NCBI GenBank assembly: GCA_963781285.1
Contig: CAWAFI010000024.1
Location: forward strand, 67,335-131,334
Direction: 5' to 3'
Length of the DNA: 64,000 nt
From: CAIWHR01 sp963781285
GTDB taxonomy: Bacteria; Pseudomonadota; Gammaproteobacteria; Burkholderiales; Casimicrobiaceae
Below the pieces are notes generated by a model. The model made no database searches. It was not told the origin of the DNA and saw only the letters and a program-made list of their open reading frames with translations. Below, one piece after another: positions 1 to 9,177 of this stretch. Made by a program: the position numbers and the translations under genes. The first letter of the stretch is position 1, and each line of letters begins with the position of its first letter.

Positions 1-1
1 C

Positions 2-796
2 GGCGGGTATTCGCTGCCGGCGCTCCTCGCTACGGCCGTCACGGCATCGCTGATTGCGGATATCTGCTGGTACCTGACCGGCCGACGTCTGGGTGGGTCG
101 GTGTTGAAAACGCTGTGCCGCATCTCGCTGTCGCCGGATTCGTGCGTGCGGCAGACCGAGGCGATTTTCACGCGCTGGGGTGCGTCATCGCTGATGGTCG
201 CCAAGTTCATCCCGGGGTTCGCGTCGGTGGCGACGGCAATGGCGGGCATCGTCCGTCTGTCGCCCTGGCGCTTCGTGCTGTTCGACGCGATCGGCGCCGC
301 GTTGTGGTCGGGCGTGGCCATCATGCTGGGCTGGCTCTTCCGCGACGCGGTCAACGACGTTCTGGCCGTGTTCGAGGCGATGGGCAAGGCCGGCATCGTG
401 CTGATCATCGTTGGCTTTGTCGCGTACGCCGTGTGGAAATGGGTGCAGCGGCGGCGATTCATCCGTCAGCTCCGCATGGATCGCGTGACGGTGGAAGAGT
501 TGCGCGAACTCGCGGCGCTGGGTCGCGCTACGATGGTGCTCGACGTGCGTTCGCCGCTGTCGCAGGCGGTCACCGGGCGGATTCCGGGCGCGGTGACCGT
601 CGACGCAACGAATCTCAGGGTCGATCTCCTTGCCATCCAGCCCGAGACCGAGGTCGTCGTCTATTGCGCATGCCCGAACGAGGCGACCGCAGCCAAGGTG
701 GCGAAGGCGCTGGTGCAGCACGGCTTCAAGCGCGTGCGGCCGCTCGCGGGCGGCATCGACGCGTGGATTGCCGCCGGCTACGAAGTCGAGCGCTGA
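2..796 (+). CDS. DedA-family membrane protein fused to a rhodanese domain (5' end outside window)
   Basis: The frame is open from the first base, so the start lies upstream and about 264 residues are visible. The N-terminal part is a hydrophobic DedA/SNARE-associated domain, with the family-like stretch KFIPGFASVATAMAG and at least two further membrane segments ending in WKWVQRRR. A cytosolic rhodanese domain follows (VLDVRSPLSQ, then the active-site loop VVYCACPNEAT and the closing LAGGIDAWIAAGYEV). The cysteine in the loop is present, so sulfur-transfer chemistry is possible. DedA proteins are inner-membrane proteins linked to lipid and proton homeostasis. The fusion is known in Proteobacteria; what the rhodanese part acts on is unknown. 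Confidence 0.85.
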   Translation, partial: GGYSLPALLATAVTASLIADICWYLTGRRLGGSVLKTLCRISLSPDSCVRQTEAIFTRWGASSLMVAKFIPGFASVATAMAGIVRLSPWRFVLFDAIGAALWSGVAIMLGWLFRDAVNDVLAVFEAMGKAGIVLIIVGFVAYAVWKWVQRRRFIRQLRMDRVTVEELRELAALGRATMVLDVRSPLSQAVTGRIPGAVTVDATNLRVDLLAIQPETEVVVYCACPNEATAAKVAKALVQHGFKRVRPLAGGIDAWIAAGYEVER

Positions 797-937
797 GCCC
801 CGCGCGTCGCGCGCTTGAAGTCGCGTCCGCTCCCGCATCGGGTGATTGGTCTTGGCAGGTGGTGCGCCAGGGCGCAAAATCCGCGGTAATGTCCGCGCGG
901 CCCGGAATCTCCCGAGCAGCGCCGGATTGGGATCGAC

Positions 938-1865
938 ATGGAAAACAGGGTCTGGCGCTCGATATTTCGCCGGTGCGCGTTGGCAGTGGCCGTGACCGCG
1001 GCCTTGGGCGGTTGCGCGACGCCACCTGCCCCGCCGGCGCCCGCACCGATCGCCACCGAAACACGCCCGGCGGGAGTTCCCGTCGAACCGCCGCCTGCGC
1101 CGGTCGAGATCTCGCCGGCGGCGTCGAAGGCGCAGGCGCAGAAGCTCGCGATCGAGGCGGTGGAACAACTGCAGAGCGGCGACGAAGCGTCGGCGCGCGT
1201 GACGCTGGAGCGGGCGCTGACACTCGATTCCGGCAATGAACTCGCGCGCAAGCTCAACGATCAGATCAAAGCCGACGCGCAGAAGGAGCTGGGGCCGACG
1301 TTCTTCCGCTACACGGTGCAGCGCGACGATTCGCTGTCGAAGCTCGCGCAGCAATATCTCGGTGACCGTTTTCGCTTCTACATCCTCGCCAAGTACAACG
1401 AGATGCCGAACCCGAGCCGGCTGGCGGCAGGGCAGGTCATCAAGATTCCAGGCCGTGCGCCGGTGGCGGCGAAGCCCGGCGATGTCGTCGAGGCGGTGGC
1501 AAGACCTGCCGCCGGCGAGAGCGATTCGAAGGCTGCGCGATGAAGTGGCCGACGCGCTGCGCAAGGGCAGGGAACTGGAGGCGGCCGGCAACCTCGAGGG
1601 CGCCTACGCCGCATACAACGATGCCGTGACGCGTTTCCCGACAAATCCCGAGGTCGTCGGTCGCCGCAATGCCGCGCGTGCGGCGCTCATCCAGTTCTAC
1701 GATCGCGAAGGAACACAGGCGTTCCAGCGCCAGAACCTCGCACTGGCGATCACCAAGTGGGACCGTATCCTCGAAATCGATCCAGCCAACAAGAAGGCGA
1801 AACTCGAGCGCGAGCGCGCGGTCGATCTGCAGAAGAGGATGAGCGAGAAGTTCGGCGCAAAGTAA
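938..1865 (+). pseudogene. LysM/TPR lipoprotein, reading frame broken near 1535
   Basis: Translation from 938 gives a lipoprotein signal (ALAVAVTAALGGC), a Pro-rich linker, a helical stretch and a LysM domain (YTVQRDDSLSKLAQQYLGD through QVIKIPG), then stops at 1541-1543. The next frame immediately continues with TPR-like helices (ELEAAGNLEGAYAAYNDAV, ALAITKWDRILEIDPANKKA) down to the stop at 1865. The downstream piece has no convincing start of its own, only a GTG at 1545 without a ribosome site. The locus therefore reads as one roughly 308-residue periplasmic peptidoglycan-binding lipoprotein split by a one-base loss. A sequencing error or a true mutation would look the same. Confidence 0.7.
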
Positions 1866-1931
1866 GGCGACGCTAGCGCACGCCGATCGGACGCGCTCGC
1901 GTCCGTGACTTGCTGACGGACAAGATCCGGT

Positions 1932-2913
1932 TCACTTGCGCTGCGCATCGCGCCCGATGCGCTGCAGCTTCTCCTGCGCGAGGCGAGCTTCGCGCAACCG
2001 TTCCGACGCCTTGAGATTGTTCGGGTCGTAGCGCAGGCTCGTCTCCCACTGCTGGATGGCGAGCGCCGTGTCCGAGCGGAAGGCCCGCGCCCCTTTCTCG
2101 AAATACTCGACGGACAGCGCTTTGCGCAACGCCTGCATCCGCACGGTCCATTGGGCTGGGGTGTCGCCGCGCAACGCCACCGCCTGCTCGTAGAGGGCGA
2201 GCGCCGCTTCGCGGTCGCCCTTGGCCTCGACCTCCATTCCGCGTTCGTAGACGGTTGCGCCGATGCGTTGCCGCGCCGCCCGATCCTTCGGGTTCGCGTC
2301 CACGTAGGCGCGCAGTTCCCGGGTCCCGCCGGCGACGTCGCCGGCCTTGAACATTTCGAGGCCCTGCTCCAGATCGTACCCGTTGCTCGAGTCCGGGGGC
2401 GGCGCCGTTACCGTGGGGCGCGGTACGGTAGGGAGATGCAAGATCGTCCAGCCGGAATTTGCTGGCACGCGCACCCTGCGTGCGCGCCATCTTCTGTCGC
2501 TCGATCTCGCGCAGCGCTTTTGCCGCTTCCGCGTTCTGGGGATCGAGGGCGAGCACGCGCAGCATCGCCTGCGCCGCGCGCTCGTTGTCGCCCGCACGCT
2601 GGAGAGCGGCGCCCGCCTGCAGATTCTCCGCCACACCGCGGCGGATCGCGGCTCGCGCAGCGTCGAGCTCACGCCTAAACGCGAGGTCGTCCGGGGCGAG
2701 GATCGTCAGGATCTGCCATTGCGTCTCGGCCGCGGCAAGATCGCCGGCTGCCTTGTATTGCAGCGCGAACTTACGGTGACTCGCGATGGCCGATTCGTGC
2801 GGCGTCTCGAAGTCACCGGCGGACCCGATCGCGGCGACCGGCGCATCCGGCGTCACGGGCAATTGGGTGCACGCGGCCAGAACGACGATGCTGCACAGCC
2901 ACAGCCTGCGCAT
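1932..2913 (-). pseudogene. TPR-repeat lipoprotein, reading frame broken near 2440
   Basis: The start at 2913 gives a short lipoprotein signal (LWLCSIVVLAAC) followed by TPR-like helices (KFALQYKAAGDLAAAETQWQ, AAQAMLRVLALDPQNAEAA). After the basic stretch near 2440 the meaningful frame changes. The second frame holds a Pro-rich linker and more TPR units (LEMFKAGDVAGGTRELRAY, SDTALAIQQWETSLRYDP) to the stop at 1932. Both halves match one protein of about 325 residues with repeated helical pairs. It is convergent with the LysM/TPR lipoprotein at 938-1865 and has the same kind of domain, so the two may be partners or relatives. Function is unknown beyond protein-protein scaffolding in the periplasm. 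Confidence 0.65.
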
Positions 2914-2995
2914 CCGCGTGCCGGTAACCCAGGAGTCTGGCCTCCATCGCTTTTTGCCCTGGCAACCCATACGTGAGGAAAGGCCCGACAGGCTC

Positions 2996-4039
2996 CTAAC
3001 GCGGCGCCACTGGCATCGACGTAACGAGCTTGGCCTTGAACACGTCCAGGCTGTCGTTGCCGAAGACCATGCTTCGCCGCAGCATCTGCGGAGGGGCAAA
3101 GAACGCGTTGCCCCCGGGGGTGACCGTGACGGCGAGGCGCACTCCCTGCCGTTTCAGCTGTTCGAGGACCGTGTCGGTGACGTCACCGTAGGGGTATGCA
3201 TATGCGATGCTGCGGATCCCGAGGCGTTCCTGGATTGCGCTGATCGGTGCGTCGACCTCGCGCCGCACGCGGTCGCGGTATTTCGATTCGGTCTCATCGG
3301 GCAACCGCAGCGCGAGATTCGCGTGCGTCTTCGAATGCGGCTGGATGTCGATCAGCCCCGAGTCCGCCATCTCTTTCATCTGGGACCAGGTGAGCGCATC
3401 GGACGCCCCGATGAAGTCGCTGTATAGAAACACCGTCGCAGGAAACCCATATTTCCTCAGGATCGGATAGGCGATTTCGTAGGTCGAGCGATAGCCATCG
3501 TCGATGCTGATGACGACAGTCTTCCTGGGGAGCGCTTCCTTGCCGTCGAGAAAGCCGATCAGGCGTGCCAGCGGCACAACGTGATAGCCATTGCGCGCCA
3601 GGTAGTCCATCTGGGCCTCGAAGGCGGCGGAGGTGACCGTGAGTTGGCTGCTCCTGCTCCCGAACCGGTGATAGCACAGGATGGGGATCGTCTGATACGC
3701 CGTGCCATGCACGCCGACGCGGTTGGTCTGGCGGAGCGGTATGACGATGGGCTCGCCCGGGCGGATCGCGTCGATGCCGTTGAATTCCGCGATCCACCAG
3801 CCCTTGCCACGATCGCCCAGATAACGTTCAGCCAGGTTCGCGAAATCATCGCCGGAACGGGTGACGACGACCGCGAAGTCGTTGTCGCGTCCGAGCAGCG
3901 GTCCAGCCTCACGCGCGACGGCGGGGACAGAGAGGACCTGACGGGGTGGCGCCTCGACGCATCCCTGTGCGAGCACGGCCGCGCCGACCAGACATGCGGC
4001 CGCTCGGATTCGCCTAAGGCTGATGCGGCGCGGCGGCAT
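2996..4039 (-). CDS. LysM-containing polysaccharide deacetylase lipoprotein
   Basis: This is a protein of about 347 residues with a lipobox (VGAAVLAQGC), a LysM-like domain (VTRSGDDFANLAERYLGD through GEPIVIPL) and a C-terminal NodB domain. The NodB metal and catalytic motifs are all visible: ISIDDGYRS with the Asp pair, HSKTH for the two His ligands, and AYPYGD. It should remove acetyl groups from a surface or wall polysaccharide in the periplasm. The start at 4039 follows GAAGG closely; an alternative ATG lies at 4051. Either start overlaps the end of the upstream Ser/Thr kinase gene by about 26 to 38 bases, so the two are probably translated together. Confidence 0.85.
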   Translation of the reverse strand: MPPRRISLRRIRAAACLVGAAVLAQGCVEAPPRQVLSVPAVAREAGPLLGRDNDFAVVVTRSGDDFANLAERYLGDRGKGWWIAEFNGIDAIRPGEPIVIPLRQTNRVGVHGTAYQTIPILCYHRFGSRSSQLTVTSAAFEAQMDYLARNGYHVVPLARLIGFLDGKEALPRKTVVISIDDGYRSTYEIAYPILRKYGFPATVFLYSDFIGASDALTWSQMKEMADSGLIDIQPHSKTHANLALRLPDETESKYRDRVRREVDAPISAIQERLGIRSIAYAYPYGDVTDTVLEQLKRQGVRLAVTVTPGGNAFFAPPQMLRRSMVFGNDSLDVFKAKLVTSMPVAPR

Positions 4040-5675
4040 CGGCCTTCGCATCAAGGCGCGCTTGCGGTGGTAGAGGGGCCGCGGGCGCAGGAGCATCGTG
4101 GCGCGCCTCCAATGCCGCCGCCGTGCGGTCGAACGCGGCGTAGAGTTCGCCCAATTCGTCCTTGCGCGTGTCCGCAATCCGGTAGTCGTAGCGCCCACTG
4201 GCGAGTTCCTCGAGCGAGGTGCGCAGCACCCTGATCGGGCCGGCCAGGCGTCGCGCCAGCAGATAGGTGCCGCCGGCCACCGCCGCGCTCGTGACCAGCG
4301 TCAGAATGCCGAGCAGCACCAGCATCAGGTTGGCGACCGCCGACAGCGGTGCCTCGTAGATGCCAAGGTGAACCCGGCCGATTTCCTTGTTCTGAAACAG
4401 GATGGGCACCGCGAAATCGAGGACGTCGCGCTTATCCGCAATGCGGTGGCTTTGCACCTTGACCTCGGCGTCGCTCGATGACTTCGCAATCGCGGCGGGC
4501 GCCTCGTACTTCTGGTTGACCTGCGCCGCGACATTGCTGCCGCGGACGATGCCCTCGTGATCCACGACAAGGATGTAGTTGAAGTCCTGCCGGCCCAGCG
4601 TTTCCTGGATGAACACGTCGATCGCCGCCCAATCCTCGGACAGAAGCGGTACCGCATTCTGCGTCGCGATCAACTTGGCCAGCGACCCGCCATAGCCCTC
4701 CACCTGATTCATCATCGCCTGATACTGCTTCTGGTAGAGGACGGTGGCGGTCAGCGTCATCGTCACGGCGACCAGCGCGGCCATCATCAGCGCCCAGCGG
4801 ACGCTGAGCGGAATCCCGCGACCCGAGCCCTTCTTGCTTTCCTCCTCGTTCAACTCGCGCGCGACGCCGATCAGCGCCTGCGCGAATTCTTCCCCGGTCT
4901 GGAAGCGCTTGTCCGGCTGCTTGCGCAGCGAGCGCTCGACGATGCGGCGCAGGCGCAGCGGAATCTCCGGCCGCATGTTGTCCATCGGCGGCGGATCCGT
5001 CTTGGCGATCTTGTAGGCGACGGTAATCACCGAATCGCCCTCGAACGGAACGACGCCCATCAACAGCTTGTACAACACCACGCCGGCAGAAAACAGATCC
5101 GAGCGCGAATCCACCTTGTCGCCGTTCACCTGTTCGGGCGACATGTAGTTCGGCGTGCCGAGCACGTCGCCCAGCTGCGTATGCTGCGTCACCTCGTTGC
5201 CCGCACCATCCATGCGGCAGATGCCGAAATCCGCGACCTTGATCGTCTTGGACTCATCGATCAGCATGATGTTGCCCGGCTTGACGTCGCGATGCACGAT
5301 GCCCTTGCGGTGCGCGTAGTCGAGAGCGCGGGTGAGCTGGATGCCGATATCGACGATCTCCTTGATCGACAGCTTCCTGTCGGTGCGGACGAGGTCGCCG
5401 AGGGTCATCCCCTCGATGAACTCCATCGCGATGTAGGGTCGCGACTCGTCAACGCCCACATCGAAGATCGTGACGATGTTGGGGTGCGACAGCACGCCGG
5501 CGGCACGGGCTTCGCGCAGGAACCGGCTGCGGTATTGATCGTTTTCGCTGATTTGCGGCTTCAGCAGCTTGATCGCCAGCGTCCGATCGATCTCGGGATC
5601 GTAGGCCTTGTACACGCGGGCCATGGCTCCCTCGCCGATGATCTCGCGAAGCTGATAACGCCCAAGCTGTTCCAT
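4014..5675 (-). CDS. Membrane Ser/Thr protein kinase with sensor and HAMP domains
   Basis: The 553-residue protein starts at 5675 behind AGGGAA. Residues 8-270 form a Hanks-type kinase: glycine loop GEGAMARVY, Lys36 in LAIKLLK, HRDVKPGN with catalytic Asp130, and DFG at 149-151. A membrane helix follows at about 292-313, then a roughly 140-residue presumed periplasmic sensor region, a second helix (about 455-480) and a HAMP domain (RRLAGPIRVLRTSLEELASG). The C-terminus is Ala/Pro-rich. No output domain follows the HAMP, so it may move signal back to the N-terminal kinase or serve for dimerisation. The gene overlaps the deacetylase gene and is divergent from an FHA-cyclase, which could be a substrate or partner (inference). 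Confidence 0.9.
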   Translation of the reverse strand: MEQLGRYQLREIIGEGAMARVYKAYDPEIDRTLAIKLLKPQISENDQYRSRFLREARAAGVLSHPNIVTIFDVGVDESRPYIAMEFIEGMTLGDLVRTDRKLSIKEIVDIGIQLTRALDYAHRKGIVHRDVKPGNIMLIDESKTIKVADFGICRMDGAGNEVTQHTQLGDVLGTPNYMSPEQVNGDKVDSRSDLFSAGVVLYKLLMGVVPFEGDSVITVAYKIAKTDPPPMDNMRPEIPLRLRRIVERSLRKQPDKRFQTGEEFAQALIGVARELNEEESKKGSGRGIPLSVRWALMMAALVAVTMTLTATVLYQKQYQAMMNQVEGYGGSLAKLIATQNAVPLLSEDWAAIDVFIQETLGRQDFNYILVVDHEGIVRGSNVAAQVNQKYEAPAAIAKSSSDAEVKVQSHRIADKRDVLDFAVPILFQNKEIGRVHLGIYEAPLSAVANLMLVLLGILTLVTSAAVAGGTYLLARRLAGPIRVLRTSLEELASGRYDYRIADTRKDELGELYAAFDRTAAALEARHDAPAPAAPLPPQARLDAKADAAAPHQP

Positions 5676-5879
5676 AGAGCGATTCCCTGCGACGACGCGC
5701 TGCCGCGACAAGCTGGCAGTATGCCAGAAGGTCCCGCGATGACGCGCTGCATTGGCGCCGGCCCGGCGGCGGAGCGTGGCCGCCGACCGCGAAACGCCGC
5801 ACGGGTAGCGCCCTGCGGCGCCCGCCGCGTGCGATCTGCGCATGCATTACAATTTCCAGCTTCGCACGACCGGTGCCGC

Positions 5880-6767
5880 ATGGAATCCGCCACCCGCAGC
5901 CTCGCCATCCTGTTCGCCGACGTCTCGGGGAGCACAAGGCTCTACGAAACCCTTGGCGATGTCGAGGCACTGGAAACGATCGGCCGCTGCCTCGACATCA
6001 TCCGGCTGATTTGCGAGGATCATGGCGGGCGGGTGATCAAGACGATTGGCGACGGCTCCATGGCCGTGTTTCCACTTCCGGCGAACGCCGCGTACGCCTC
6101 GATCGCCATGCACGTGGAAATTTCGAAGCAGCGCACCAGCCGCGGCGTGCCCGTTTCCATTCACACCGGATTTCACTATGGCCCGATCCTCGGCGGGGAC
6201 GCCGACGTCTTCGGCGACGCCGTCAATGTCGCGGCACGATTGTCCGCACTGGCCAAAGCCGGTCAGACACTGGTCTCCGCGCAAACCTTCGAGGTGCTGT
6301 CACCGGCGCTGCGCGCGCGCATGCGCGATCAGGACGTGCAAACCGTCAAAGGCAAGCAGGGGGATATCGCCATCTACGAGCTGCTCTGGCAGGAATCGGA
6401 AGAGGAACTCACGACGCTGTCGACGCGTCCCGTCGCGCGGCCGGTGCACTTGCGACTCAGCCACGGCGATCGCACGTTCGAACTGGATCAGACCTCGTCC
6501 ACGCTTACGCTCGGGCGCGATCCCTCGAGCGACGTCGTCATCGCGGACCGGAAGGCCTCGCGGCTCCACGCGCGCATCGAGCGCCAACGCGACAAGTTCG
6601 TGCTGATCGACCTGAGCTCGAACGGCACTTATTGCAGCGTCGACGGCGAACCCGAGATGCTGTTGCGTCGCGAACAGCTGATTCTGCGCGGCCGCGGGCG
6701 CATCAGCTTCGGGCACCCGCACGCCGAGGACCCCACCGAGTATCTCGAATTCACCTACCTCGACTGA
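5880..6767 (+). CDS. Class III adenylate/guanylate cyclase fused to an FHA domain
   Basis: The 295-residue protein begins at 5880, since the longer upstream open frame is antisense to the kinase. Residues 1-175 are a class III nucleotide cyclase with the metal Asp residues in FADVSGSTRLYE and KTIGDGSMAVF, and FGDAVNVAARLS carrying the Asp and Asn-Arg expected near the substrate. The C-terminal part is an FHA domain (LTLGRDPSSDVVIAD, ASRLHARIE, LSSNGTYC), which binds phosphothreonine. The neighbouring Ser/Thr kinase on the opposite strand is an obvious candidate source of that phosphorylation. Substrate choice between ATP and GTP cannot be settled by eye. The protein has no membrane segment and should be cytosolic. 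Confidence 0.88.
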   Translation: MESATRSLAILFADVSGSTRLYETLGDVEALETIGRCLDIIRLICEDHGGRVIKTIGDGSMAVFPLPANAAYASIAMHVEISKQRTSRGVPVSIHTGFHYGPILGGDADVFGDAVNVAARLSALAKAGQTLVSAQTFEVLSPALRARMRDQDVQTVKGKQGDIAIYELLWQESEEELTTLSTRPVARPVHLRLSHGDRTFELDQTSSTLTLGRDPSSDVVIADRKASRLHARIERQRDKFVLIDLSSNGTYCSVDGEPEMLLRREQLILRGRGRISFGHPHAEDPTEYLEFTYLD

Positions 6768-6797
6768 ACGGGGTAGCGAATGCCGGCCGAACGCTTG

Positions 6798-7301
6798 TCA
6801 AAGCGGCGGTATTCGCAGGTTTTGCCCCGGGTAGATCTTGTCCGGGTGCGACAGCATCGGCTTGTTCGCCTCGAAGATCTTGGTGTACTTGTTGGCGTCG
6901 CCGTAGAACTGCTTGGAGATCTTCGACAGCGTGTCGCCCGACACGACCGTGTAATACTGTGCCTCGGGTGCGCTCTGGTCGACGCTCATCATGTCGTTGA
7001 CCTTCGCCACGCCGGCGACGTTGCCGGCGCACAGCACGATCTTTTCCCGCGTGGCCTGATCGGGCGCGACGCCGAACACGCTGGCCACCGTCGTCACACC
7101 GTCGAACGTGACCGTGAGACCCGTCGCCGGGAGATTCTGCGCCTTGATGTACTCGAGAATGGCGTCGCCCGCCGCGTCGTTGGCGGCCTTGAGCTTCGCC
7201 TCGTTGCCAGGATCGGCCTTGACCTCCGTCATCGCCGCTTGCGCCTTGCCGCGGCCGAAGAGCTTTTCCCCTGCTTCCTTGACAAAATCGATCAAACCCA
7301 T
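6798..7301 (-). CDS. kbp: BON-LysM protein of the Kbp/YgaU type
   Basis: The 167-residue protein has an N-terminal BON domain (about residues 30-105; LKAANDAAGDAILEYIKAQN, VFGVAPDQATREKIVLCAGN) and a C-terminal LysM domain (YYTVVSGDTLSKISKQFYGD, IYPGQNLRIPP). It has no signal peptide. This is the architecture and near length of E. coli Kbp (YgaU, 149 residues), a cytosolic potassium-binding protein. The name rests on architecture and motif likeness; potassium binding is inferred. It is convergent with the cyclase gene, with about 30 bases between the stops. Confidence 0.85.
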   Translation of the reverse strand: MGLIDFVKEAGEKLFGRGKAQAAMTEVKADPGNEAKLKAANDAAGDAILEYIKAQNLPATGLTVTFDGVTTVASVFGVAPDQATREKIVLCAGNVAGVAKVNDMMSVDQSAPEAQYYTVVSGDTLSKISKQFYGDANKYTKIFEANKPMLSHPDKIYPGQNLRIPPL

Positions 7302-7452
7302 GATGAATCTCCAGTCGAATGTTGGAAGACTGACGCGCTAACCGTCGCCGATGAAGTCTGCGTTAGACACCTACAGATTACACCCGCTGGGCCGGAGATG
7401 ACATCTGCGACGCGCGCATATCTCGCCCGATTGGAGGTCTGCGTATTCGCGC

Positions 7453-8220
7453 CTACTGGCTGGCGGTGATGCCGCCGTCGACGTAGAGGATCTGGCCGGT
7501 GATGAATGCCGCGGCCGCGCTGCAGAAGAAAAGCGTGGGTCCGACGACGTCGTCCACTTCGGCGATGCGCCCCAGCGGGATGCGCTCGACCAGCCTGCGG
7601 TGGATCTCGGGGTCGGTGAGCCAACGACCGGCGAGCGGGGTGCGCACGACGGTCGGCGCGACGCCGTTGACGTTGATACCGTGTGGCGCGAGCTCCATCG
7701 CATGCTGCTTCACGAGCAGCGCGAGCCCGCCTTTGCTCGCGCAATACGCCGAGTGTCCGCGACCGCGCAAGCCGAGCTGGGCGCGCACTGACAGTTGGTG
7801 CACGTGCCGGCCGGCGCGGCCACCGGCGATCTGCACCCGCGCGACCGCCTGAGCGAGAAACATCGCGGCCTTCAGATTTACGTCGAGGATCTCGTCGAAC
7901 GCTTCCTCGGTGACCTCGAGCAGCGGCTGCTCGTGTTGGACGCCGAGGCTGTTCACGAGGATGTCGGGTACACCGTGGCGCTCGGCAAGGGACTCGACCG
8001 CCGTGCGGATCGAAGTCGTCGACTTCGCATCGAAGGTGAGGGGGTGCGCCGCTCCGCCCTCGGCCACGAGTGCCGAGGCCAGTGCCACCGCCTTCGCCTC
8101 ATCGCGGCCGCCGATGATCACGGTCGCACCGCGTTGGGAGAGCCCGCGCGCGATCGCCGCGCCTATGGCGCCGTAACCGCCGGCGACGAGTGCGATCTTG
8201 CCGTCGAATCGTTCGTCCAT
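7453..8220 (-). CDS. Short-chain dehydrogenase/reductase
   Basis: This is a 255-residue classical SDR: Rossmann motif GGYGAIGAAIARGL, VNSLG in place of the usual NNAG, YCASK with catalytic Tyr and Lys, and a C-terminal VDGGI. It probably oxidises or reduces a hydroxy/keto compound with NAD(P). It lies downstream of the livK- and livH-like genes on the same strand, 24 bases after livH, so it is likely co-transcribed and may act on what the importer brings in. The segment before the active site (HVHQLSVRAQ) departs a little from the usual IVHxSSxxA pattern. The substrate cannot be named. Confidence 0.85.
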   Translation of the reverse strand: MDERFDGKIALVAGGYGAIGAAIARGLSQRGATVIIGGRDEAKAVALASALVAEGGAAHPLTFDAKSTTSIRTAVESLAERHGVPDILVNSLGVQHEQPLLEVTEEAFDEILDVNLKAAMFLAQAVARVQIAGGRAGRHVHQLSVRAQLGLRGRGHSAYCASKGGLALLVKQHAMELAPHGINVNGVAPTVVRTPLAGRWLTDPEIHRRLVERIPLGRIAEVDDVVGPTLFFCSAAAAFITGQILYVDGGITASQ

Positions 8221-8244
8221 GCGCAGTCGGGTACCTACCGACGA

Positions 8245-9165
8245 TCAGACATCGAGCGCGCTCTTCTTGCCGAACAGCCCCCGGGCGCGCAAGGTCACCA
8301 CGGCGATGAACAGCAGGTACATGGACAAGAGCGACCACTCTGATGCGTATGCGCCCGAAAGTCCGACCACCAGCCCGACCAGGAGTGCGGCCAGTACCGC
8401 GCCCCAGAAGCTGCCTACACCCCCCAGAACGATGATCAGGAACGCGGGCACGACCGCGTCGACGCCGACGTGCGGGCGCATGCCCCAGATCGGCGCCATC
8501 ACGACGCCGGCGAGAGCCGCCAGCGCCACGCCGAGCCCGAATACGAACCAGCGCAGCCGCGCGAGGTCGATGCCCAGCGCGCGCACGATCTCGGCATCAT
8601 GCGCGCCGGCCTTGATGATCGAGCCGAAGGGCGTTTTCTCGAGGAACAGCCAGAGCAAGCCGATCGCCAGCGCTGCGAACGCGCAGGCGAACACACGGTA
8701 CTTCGACCAGATCAGGTCGCCGGCCAGAAACGCGCCGGAGATCGCGTCGGGCAGCGGCAATTGCTTTTCGGTCGATCCCCAGAGCGCGCGGATCGCCTCC
8801 TCGAGCACCAGCGCGGCGCCGAACGTGAACAGAAGCCCGTACAACGGGTCCTTGCCGTAAGTGCGCCGTAGCCCGAGCTCCAGCACCATGCCGACCGCAC
8901 CGACGACGACCGGTGCGAGCGCAAGCGCGAGCGTGTAGCGCAGGACCAACGGGAGGGCTGCCCAGGCTTCGACGGGGAGTCCGGCCACCGATGCCGGTGG
9001 CGCGGCGATCAGCAGTGCGACGTACATCCCGAGCGCGAAGAACGAGCCGTGCGCGAGGTTGATGGTCTCCATCAGGCTCACCACCAGCATGAACCCGAGC
9101 GCGATCAGCGCGAACAGCAGACCGAGCGCCGCGCCGTTGACGAGGTGGGGGAGGAGGGTGGACAC
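8245..9165 (-). CDS. Branched-chain amino acid type ABC permease (LivH-like)
   Basis: The 306-residue hydrophobic protein has about eight membrane segments and typical LivH signatures: LFALIALGFMLVVSLMETIN near the start, LAHGSFFALGMY, and the EAA-like loop GSIIKAGAHDAEIVRALG. It is the first of two inner-membrane permeases of a HAAT-type importer. It lies 12 bases after the binding-protein gene on the same strand, while its partner permease and both ATPases are on the other strand beyond the regulator. This family also carries amides, urea and aromatic acids, so the substrate is open. Confidence 0.88.
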   Translation of the reverse strand: MSTLLPHLVNGAALGLLFALIALGFMLVVSLMETINLAHGSFFALGMYVALLIAAPPASVAGLPVEAWAALPLVLRYTLALALAPVVVGAVGMVLELGLRRTYGKDPLYGLLFTFGAALVLEEAIRALWGSTEKQLPLPDAISGAFLAGDLIWSKYRVFACAFAALAIGLLWLFLEKTPFGSIIKAGAHDAEIVRALGIDLARLRWFVFGLGVALAALAGVVMAPIWGMRPHVGVDAVVPAFLIIVLGGVGSFWGAVLAALLVGLVVGLSGAYASEWSLLSMYLLFIAVVTLRARGLFGKKSALDV

Positions 9166-9177
9166 CGGGGTCCGTGC

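Noticed and set aside
1525..1545. Programmed +1 frameshift in the LysM/TPR lipoprotein
   Set aside because: The site CGA-TGA lacks the CTT-TGA slippery context and upstream Shine-Dalgarno spacing of prfB-type shifts. A plain indel is simpler.
4557..5879. Upstream extension of the cyclase frame
   Set aside because: It lies antisense to the Ser/Thr kinase and has no domain likeness. The cyclase motif starts right after the ATG at 5880.
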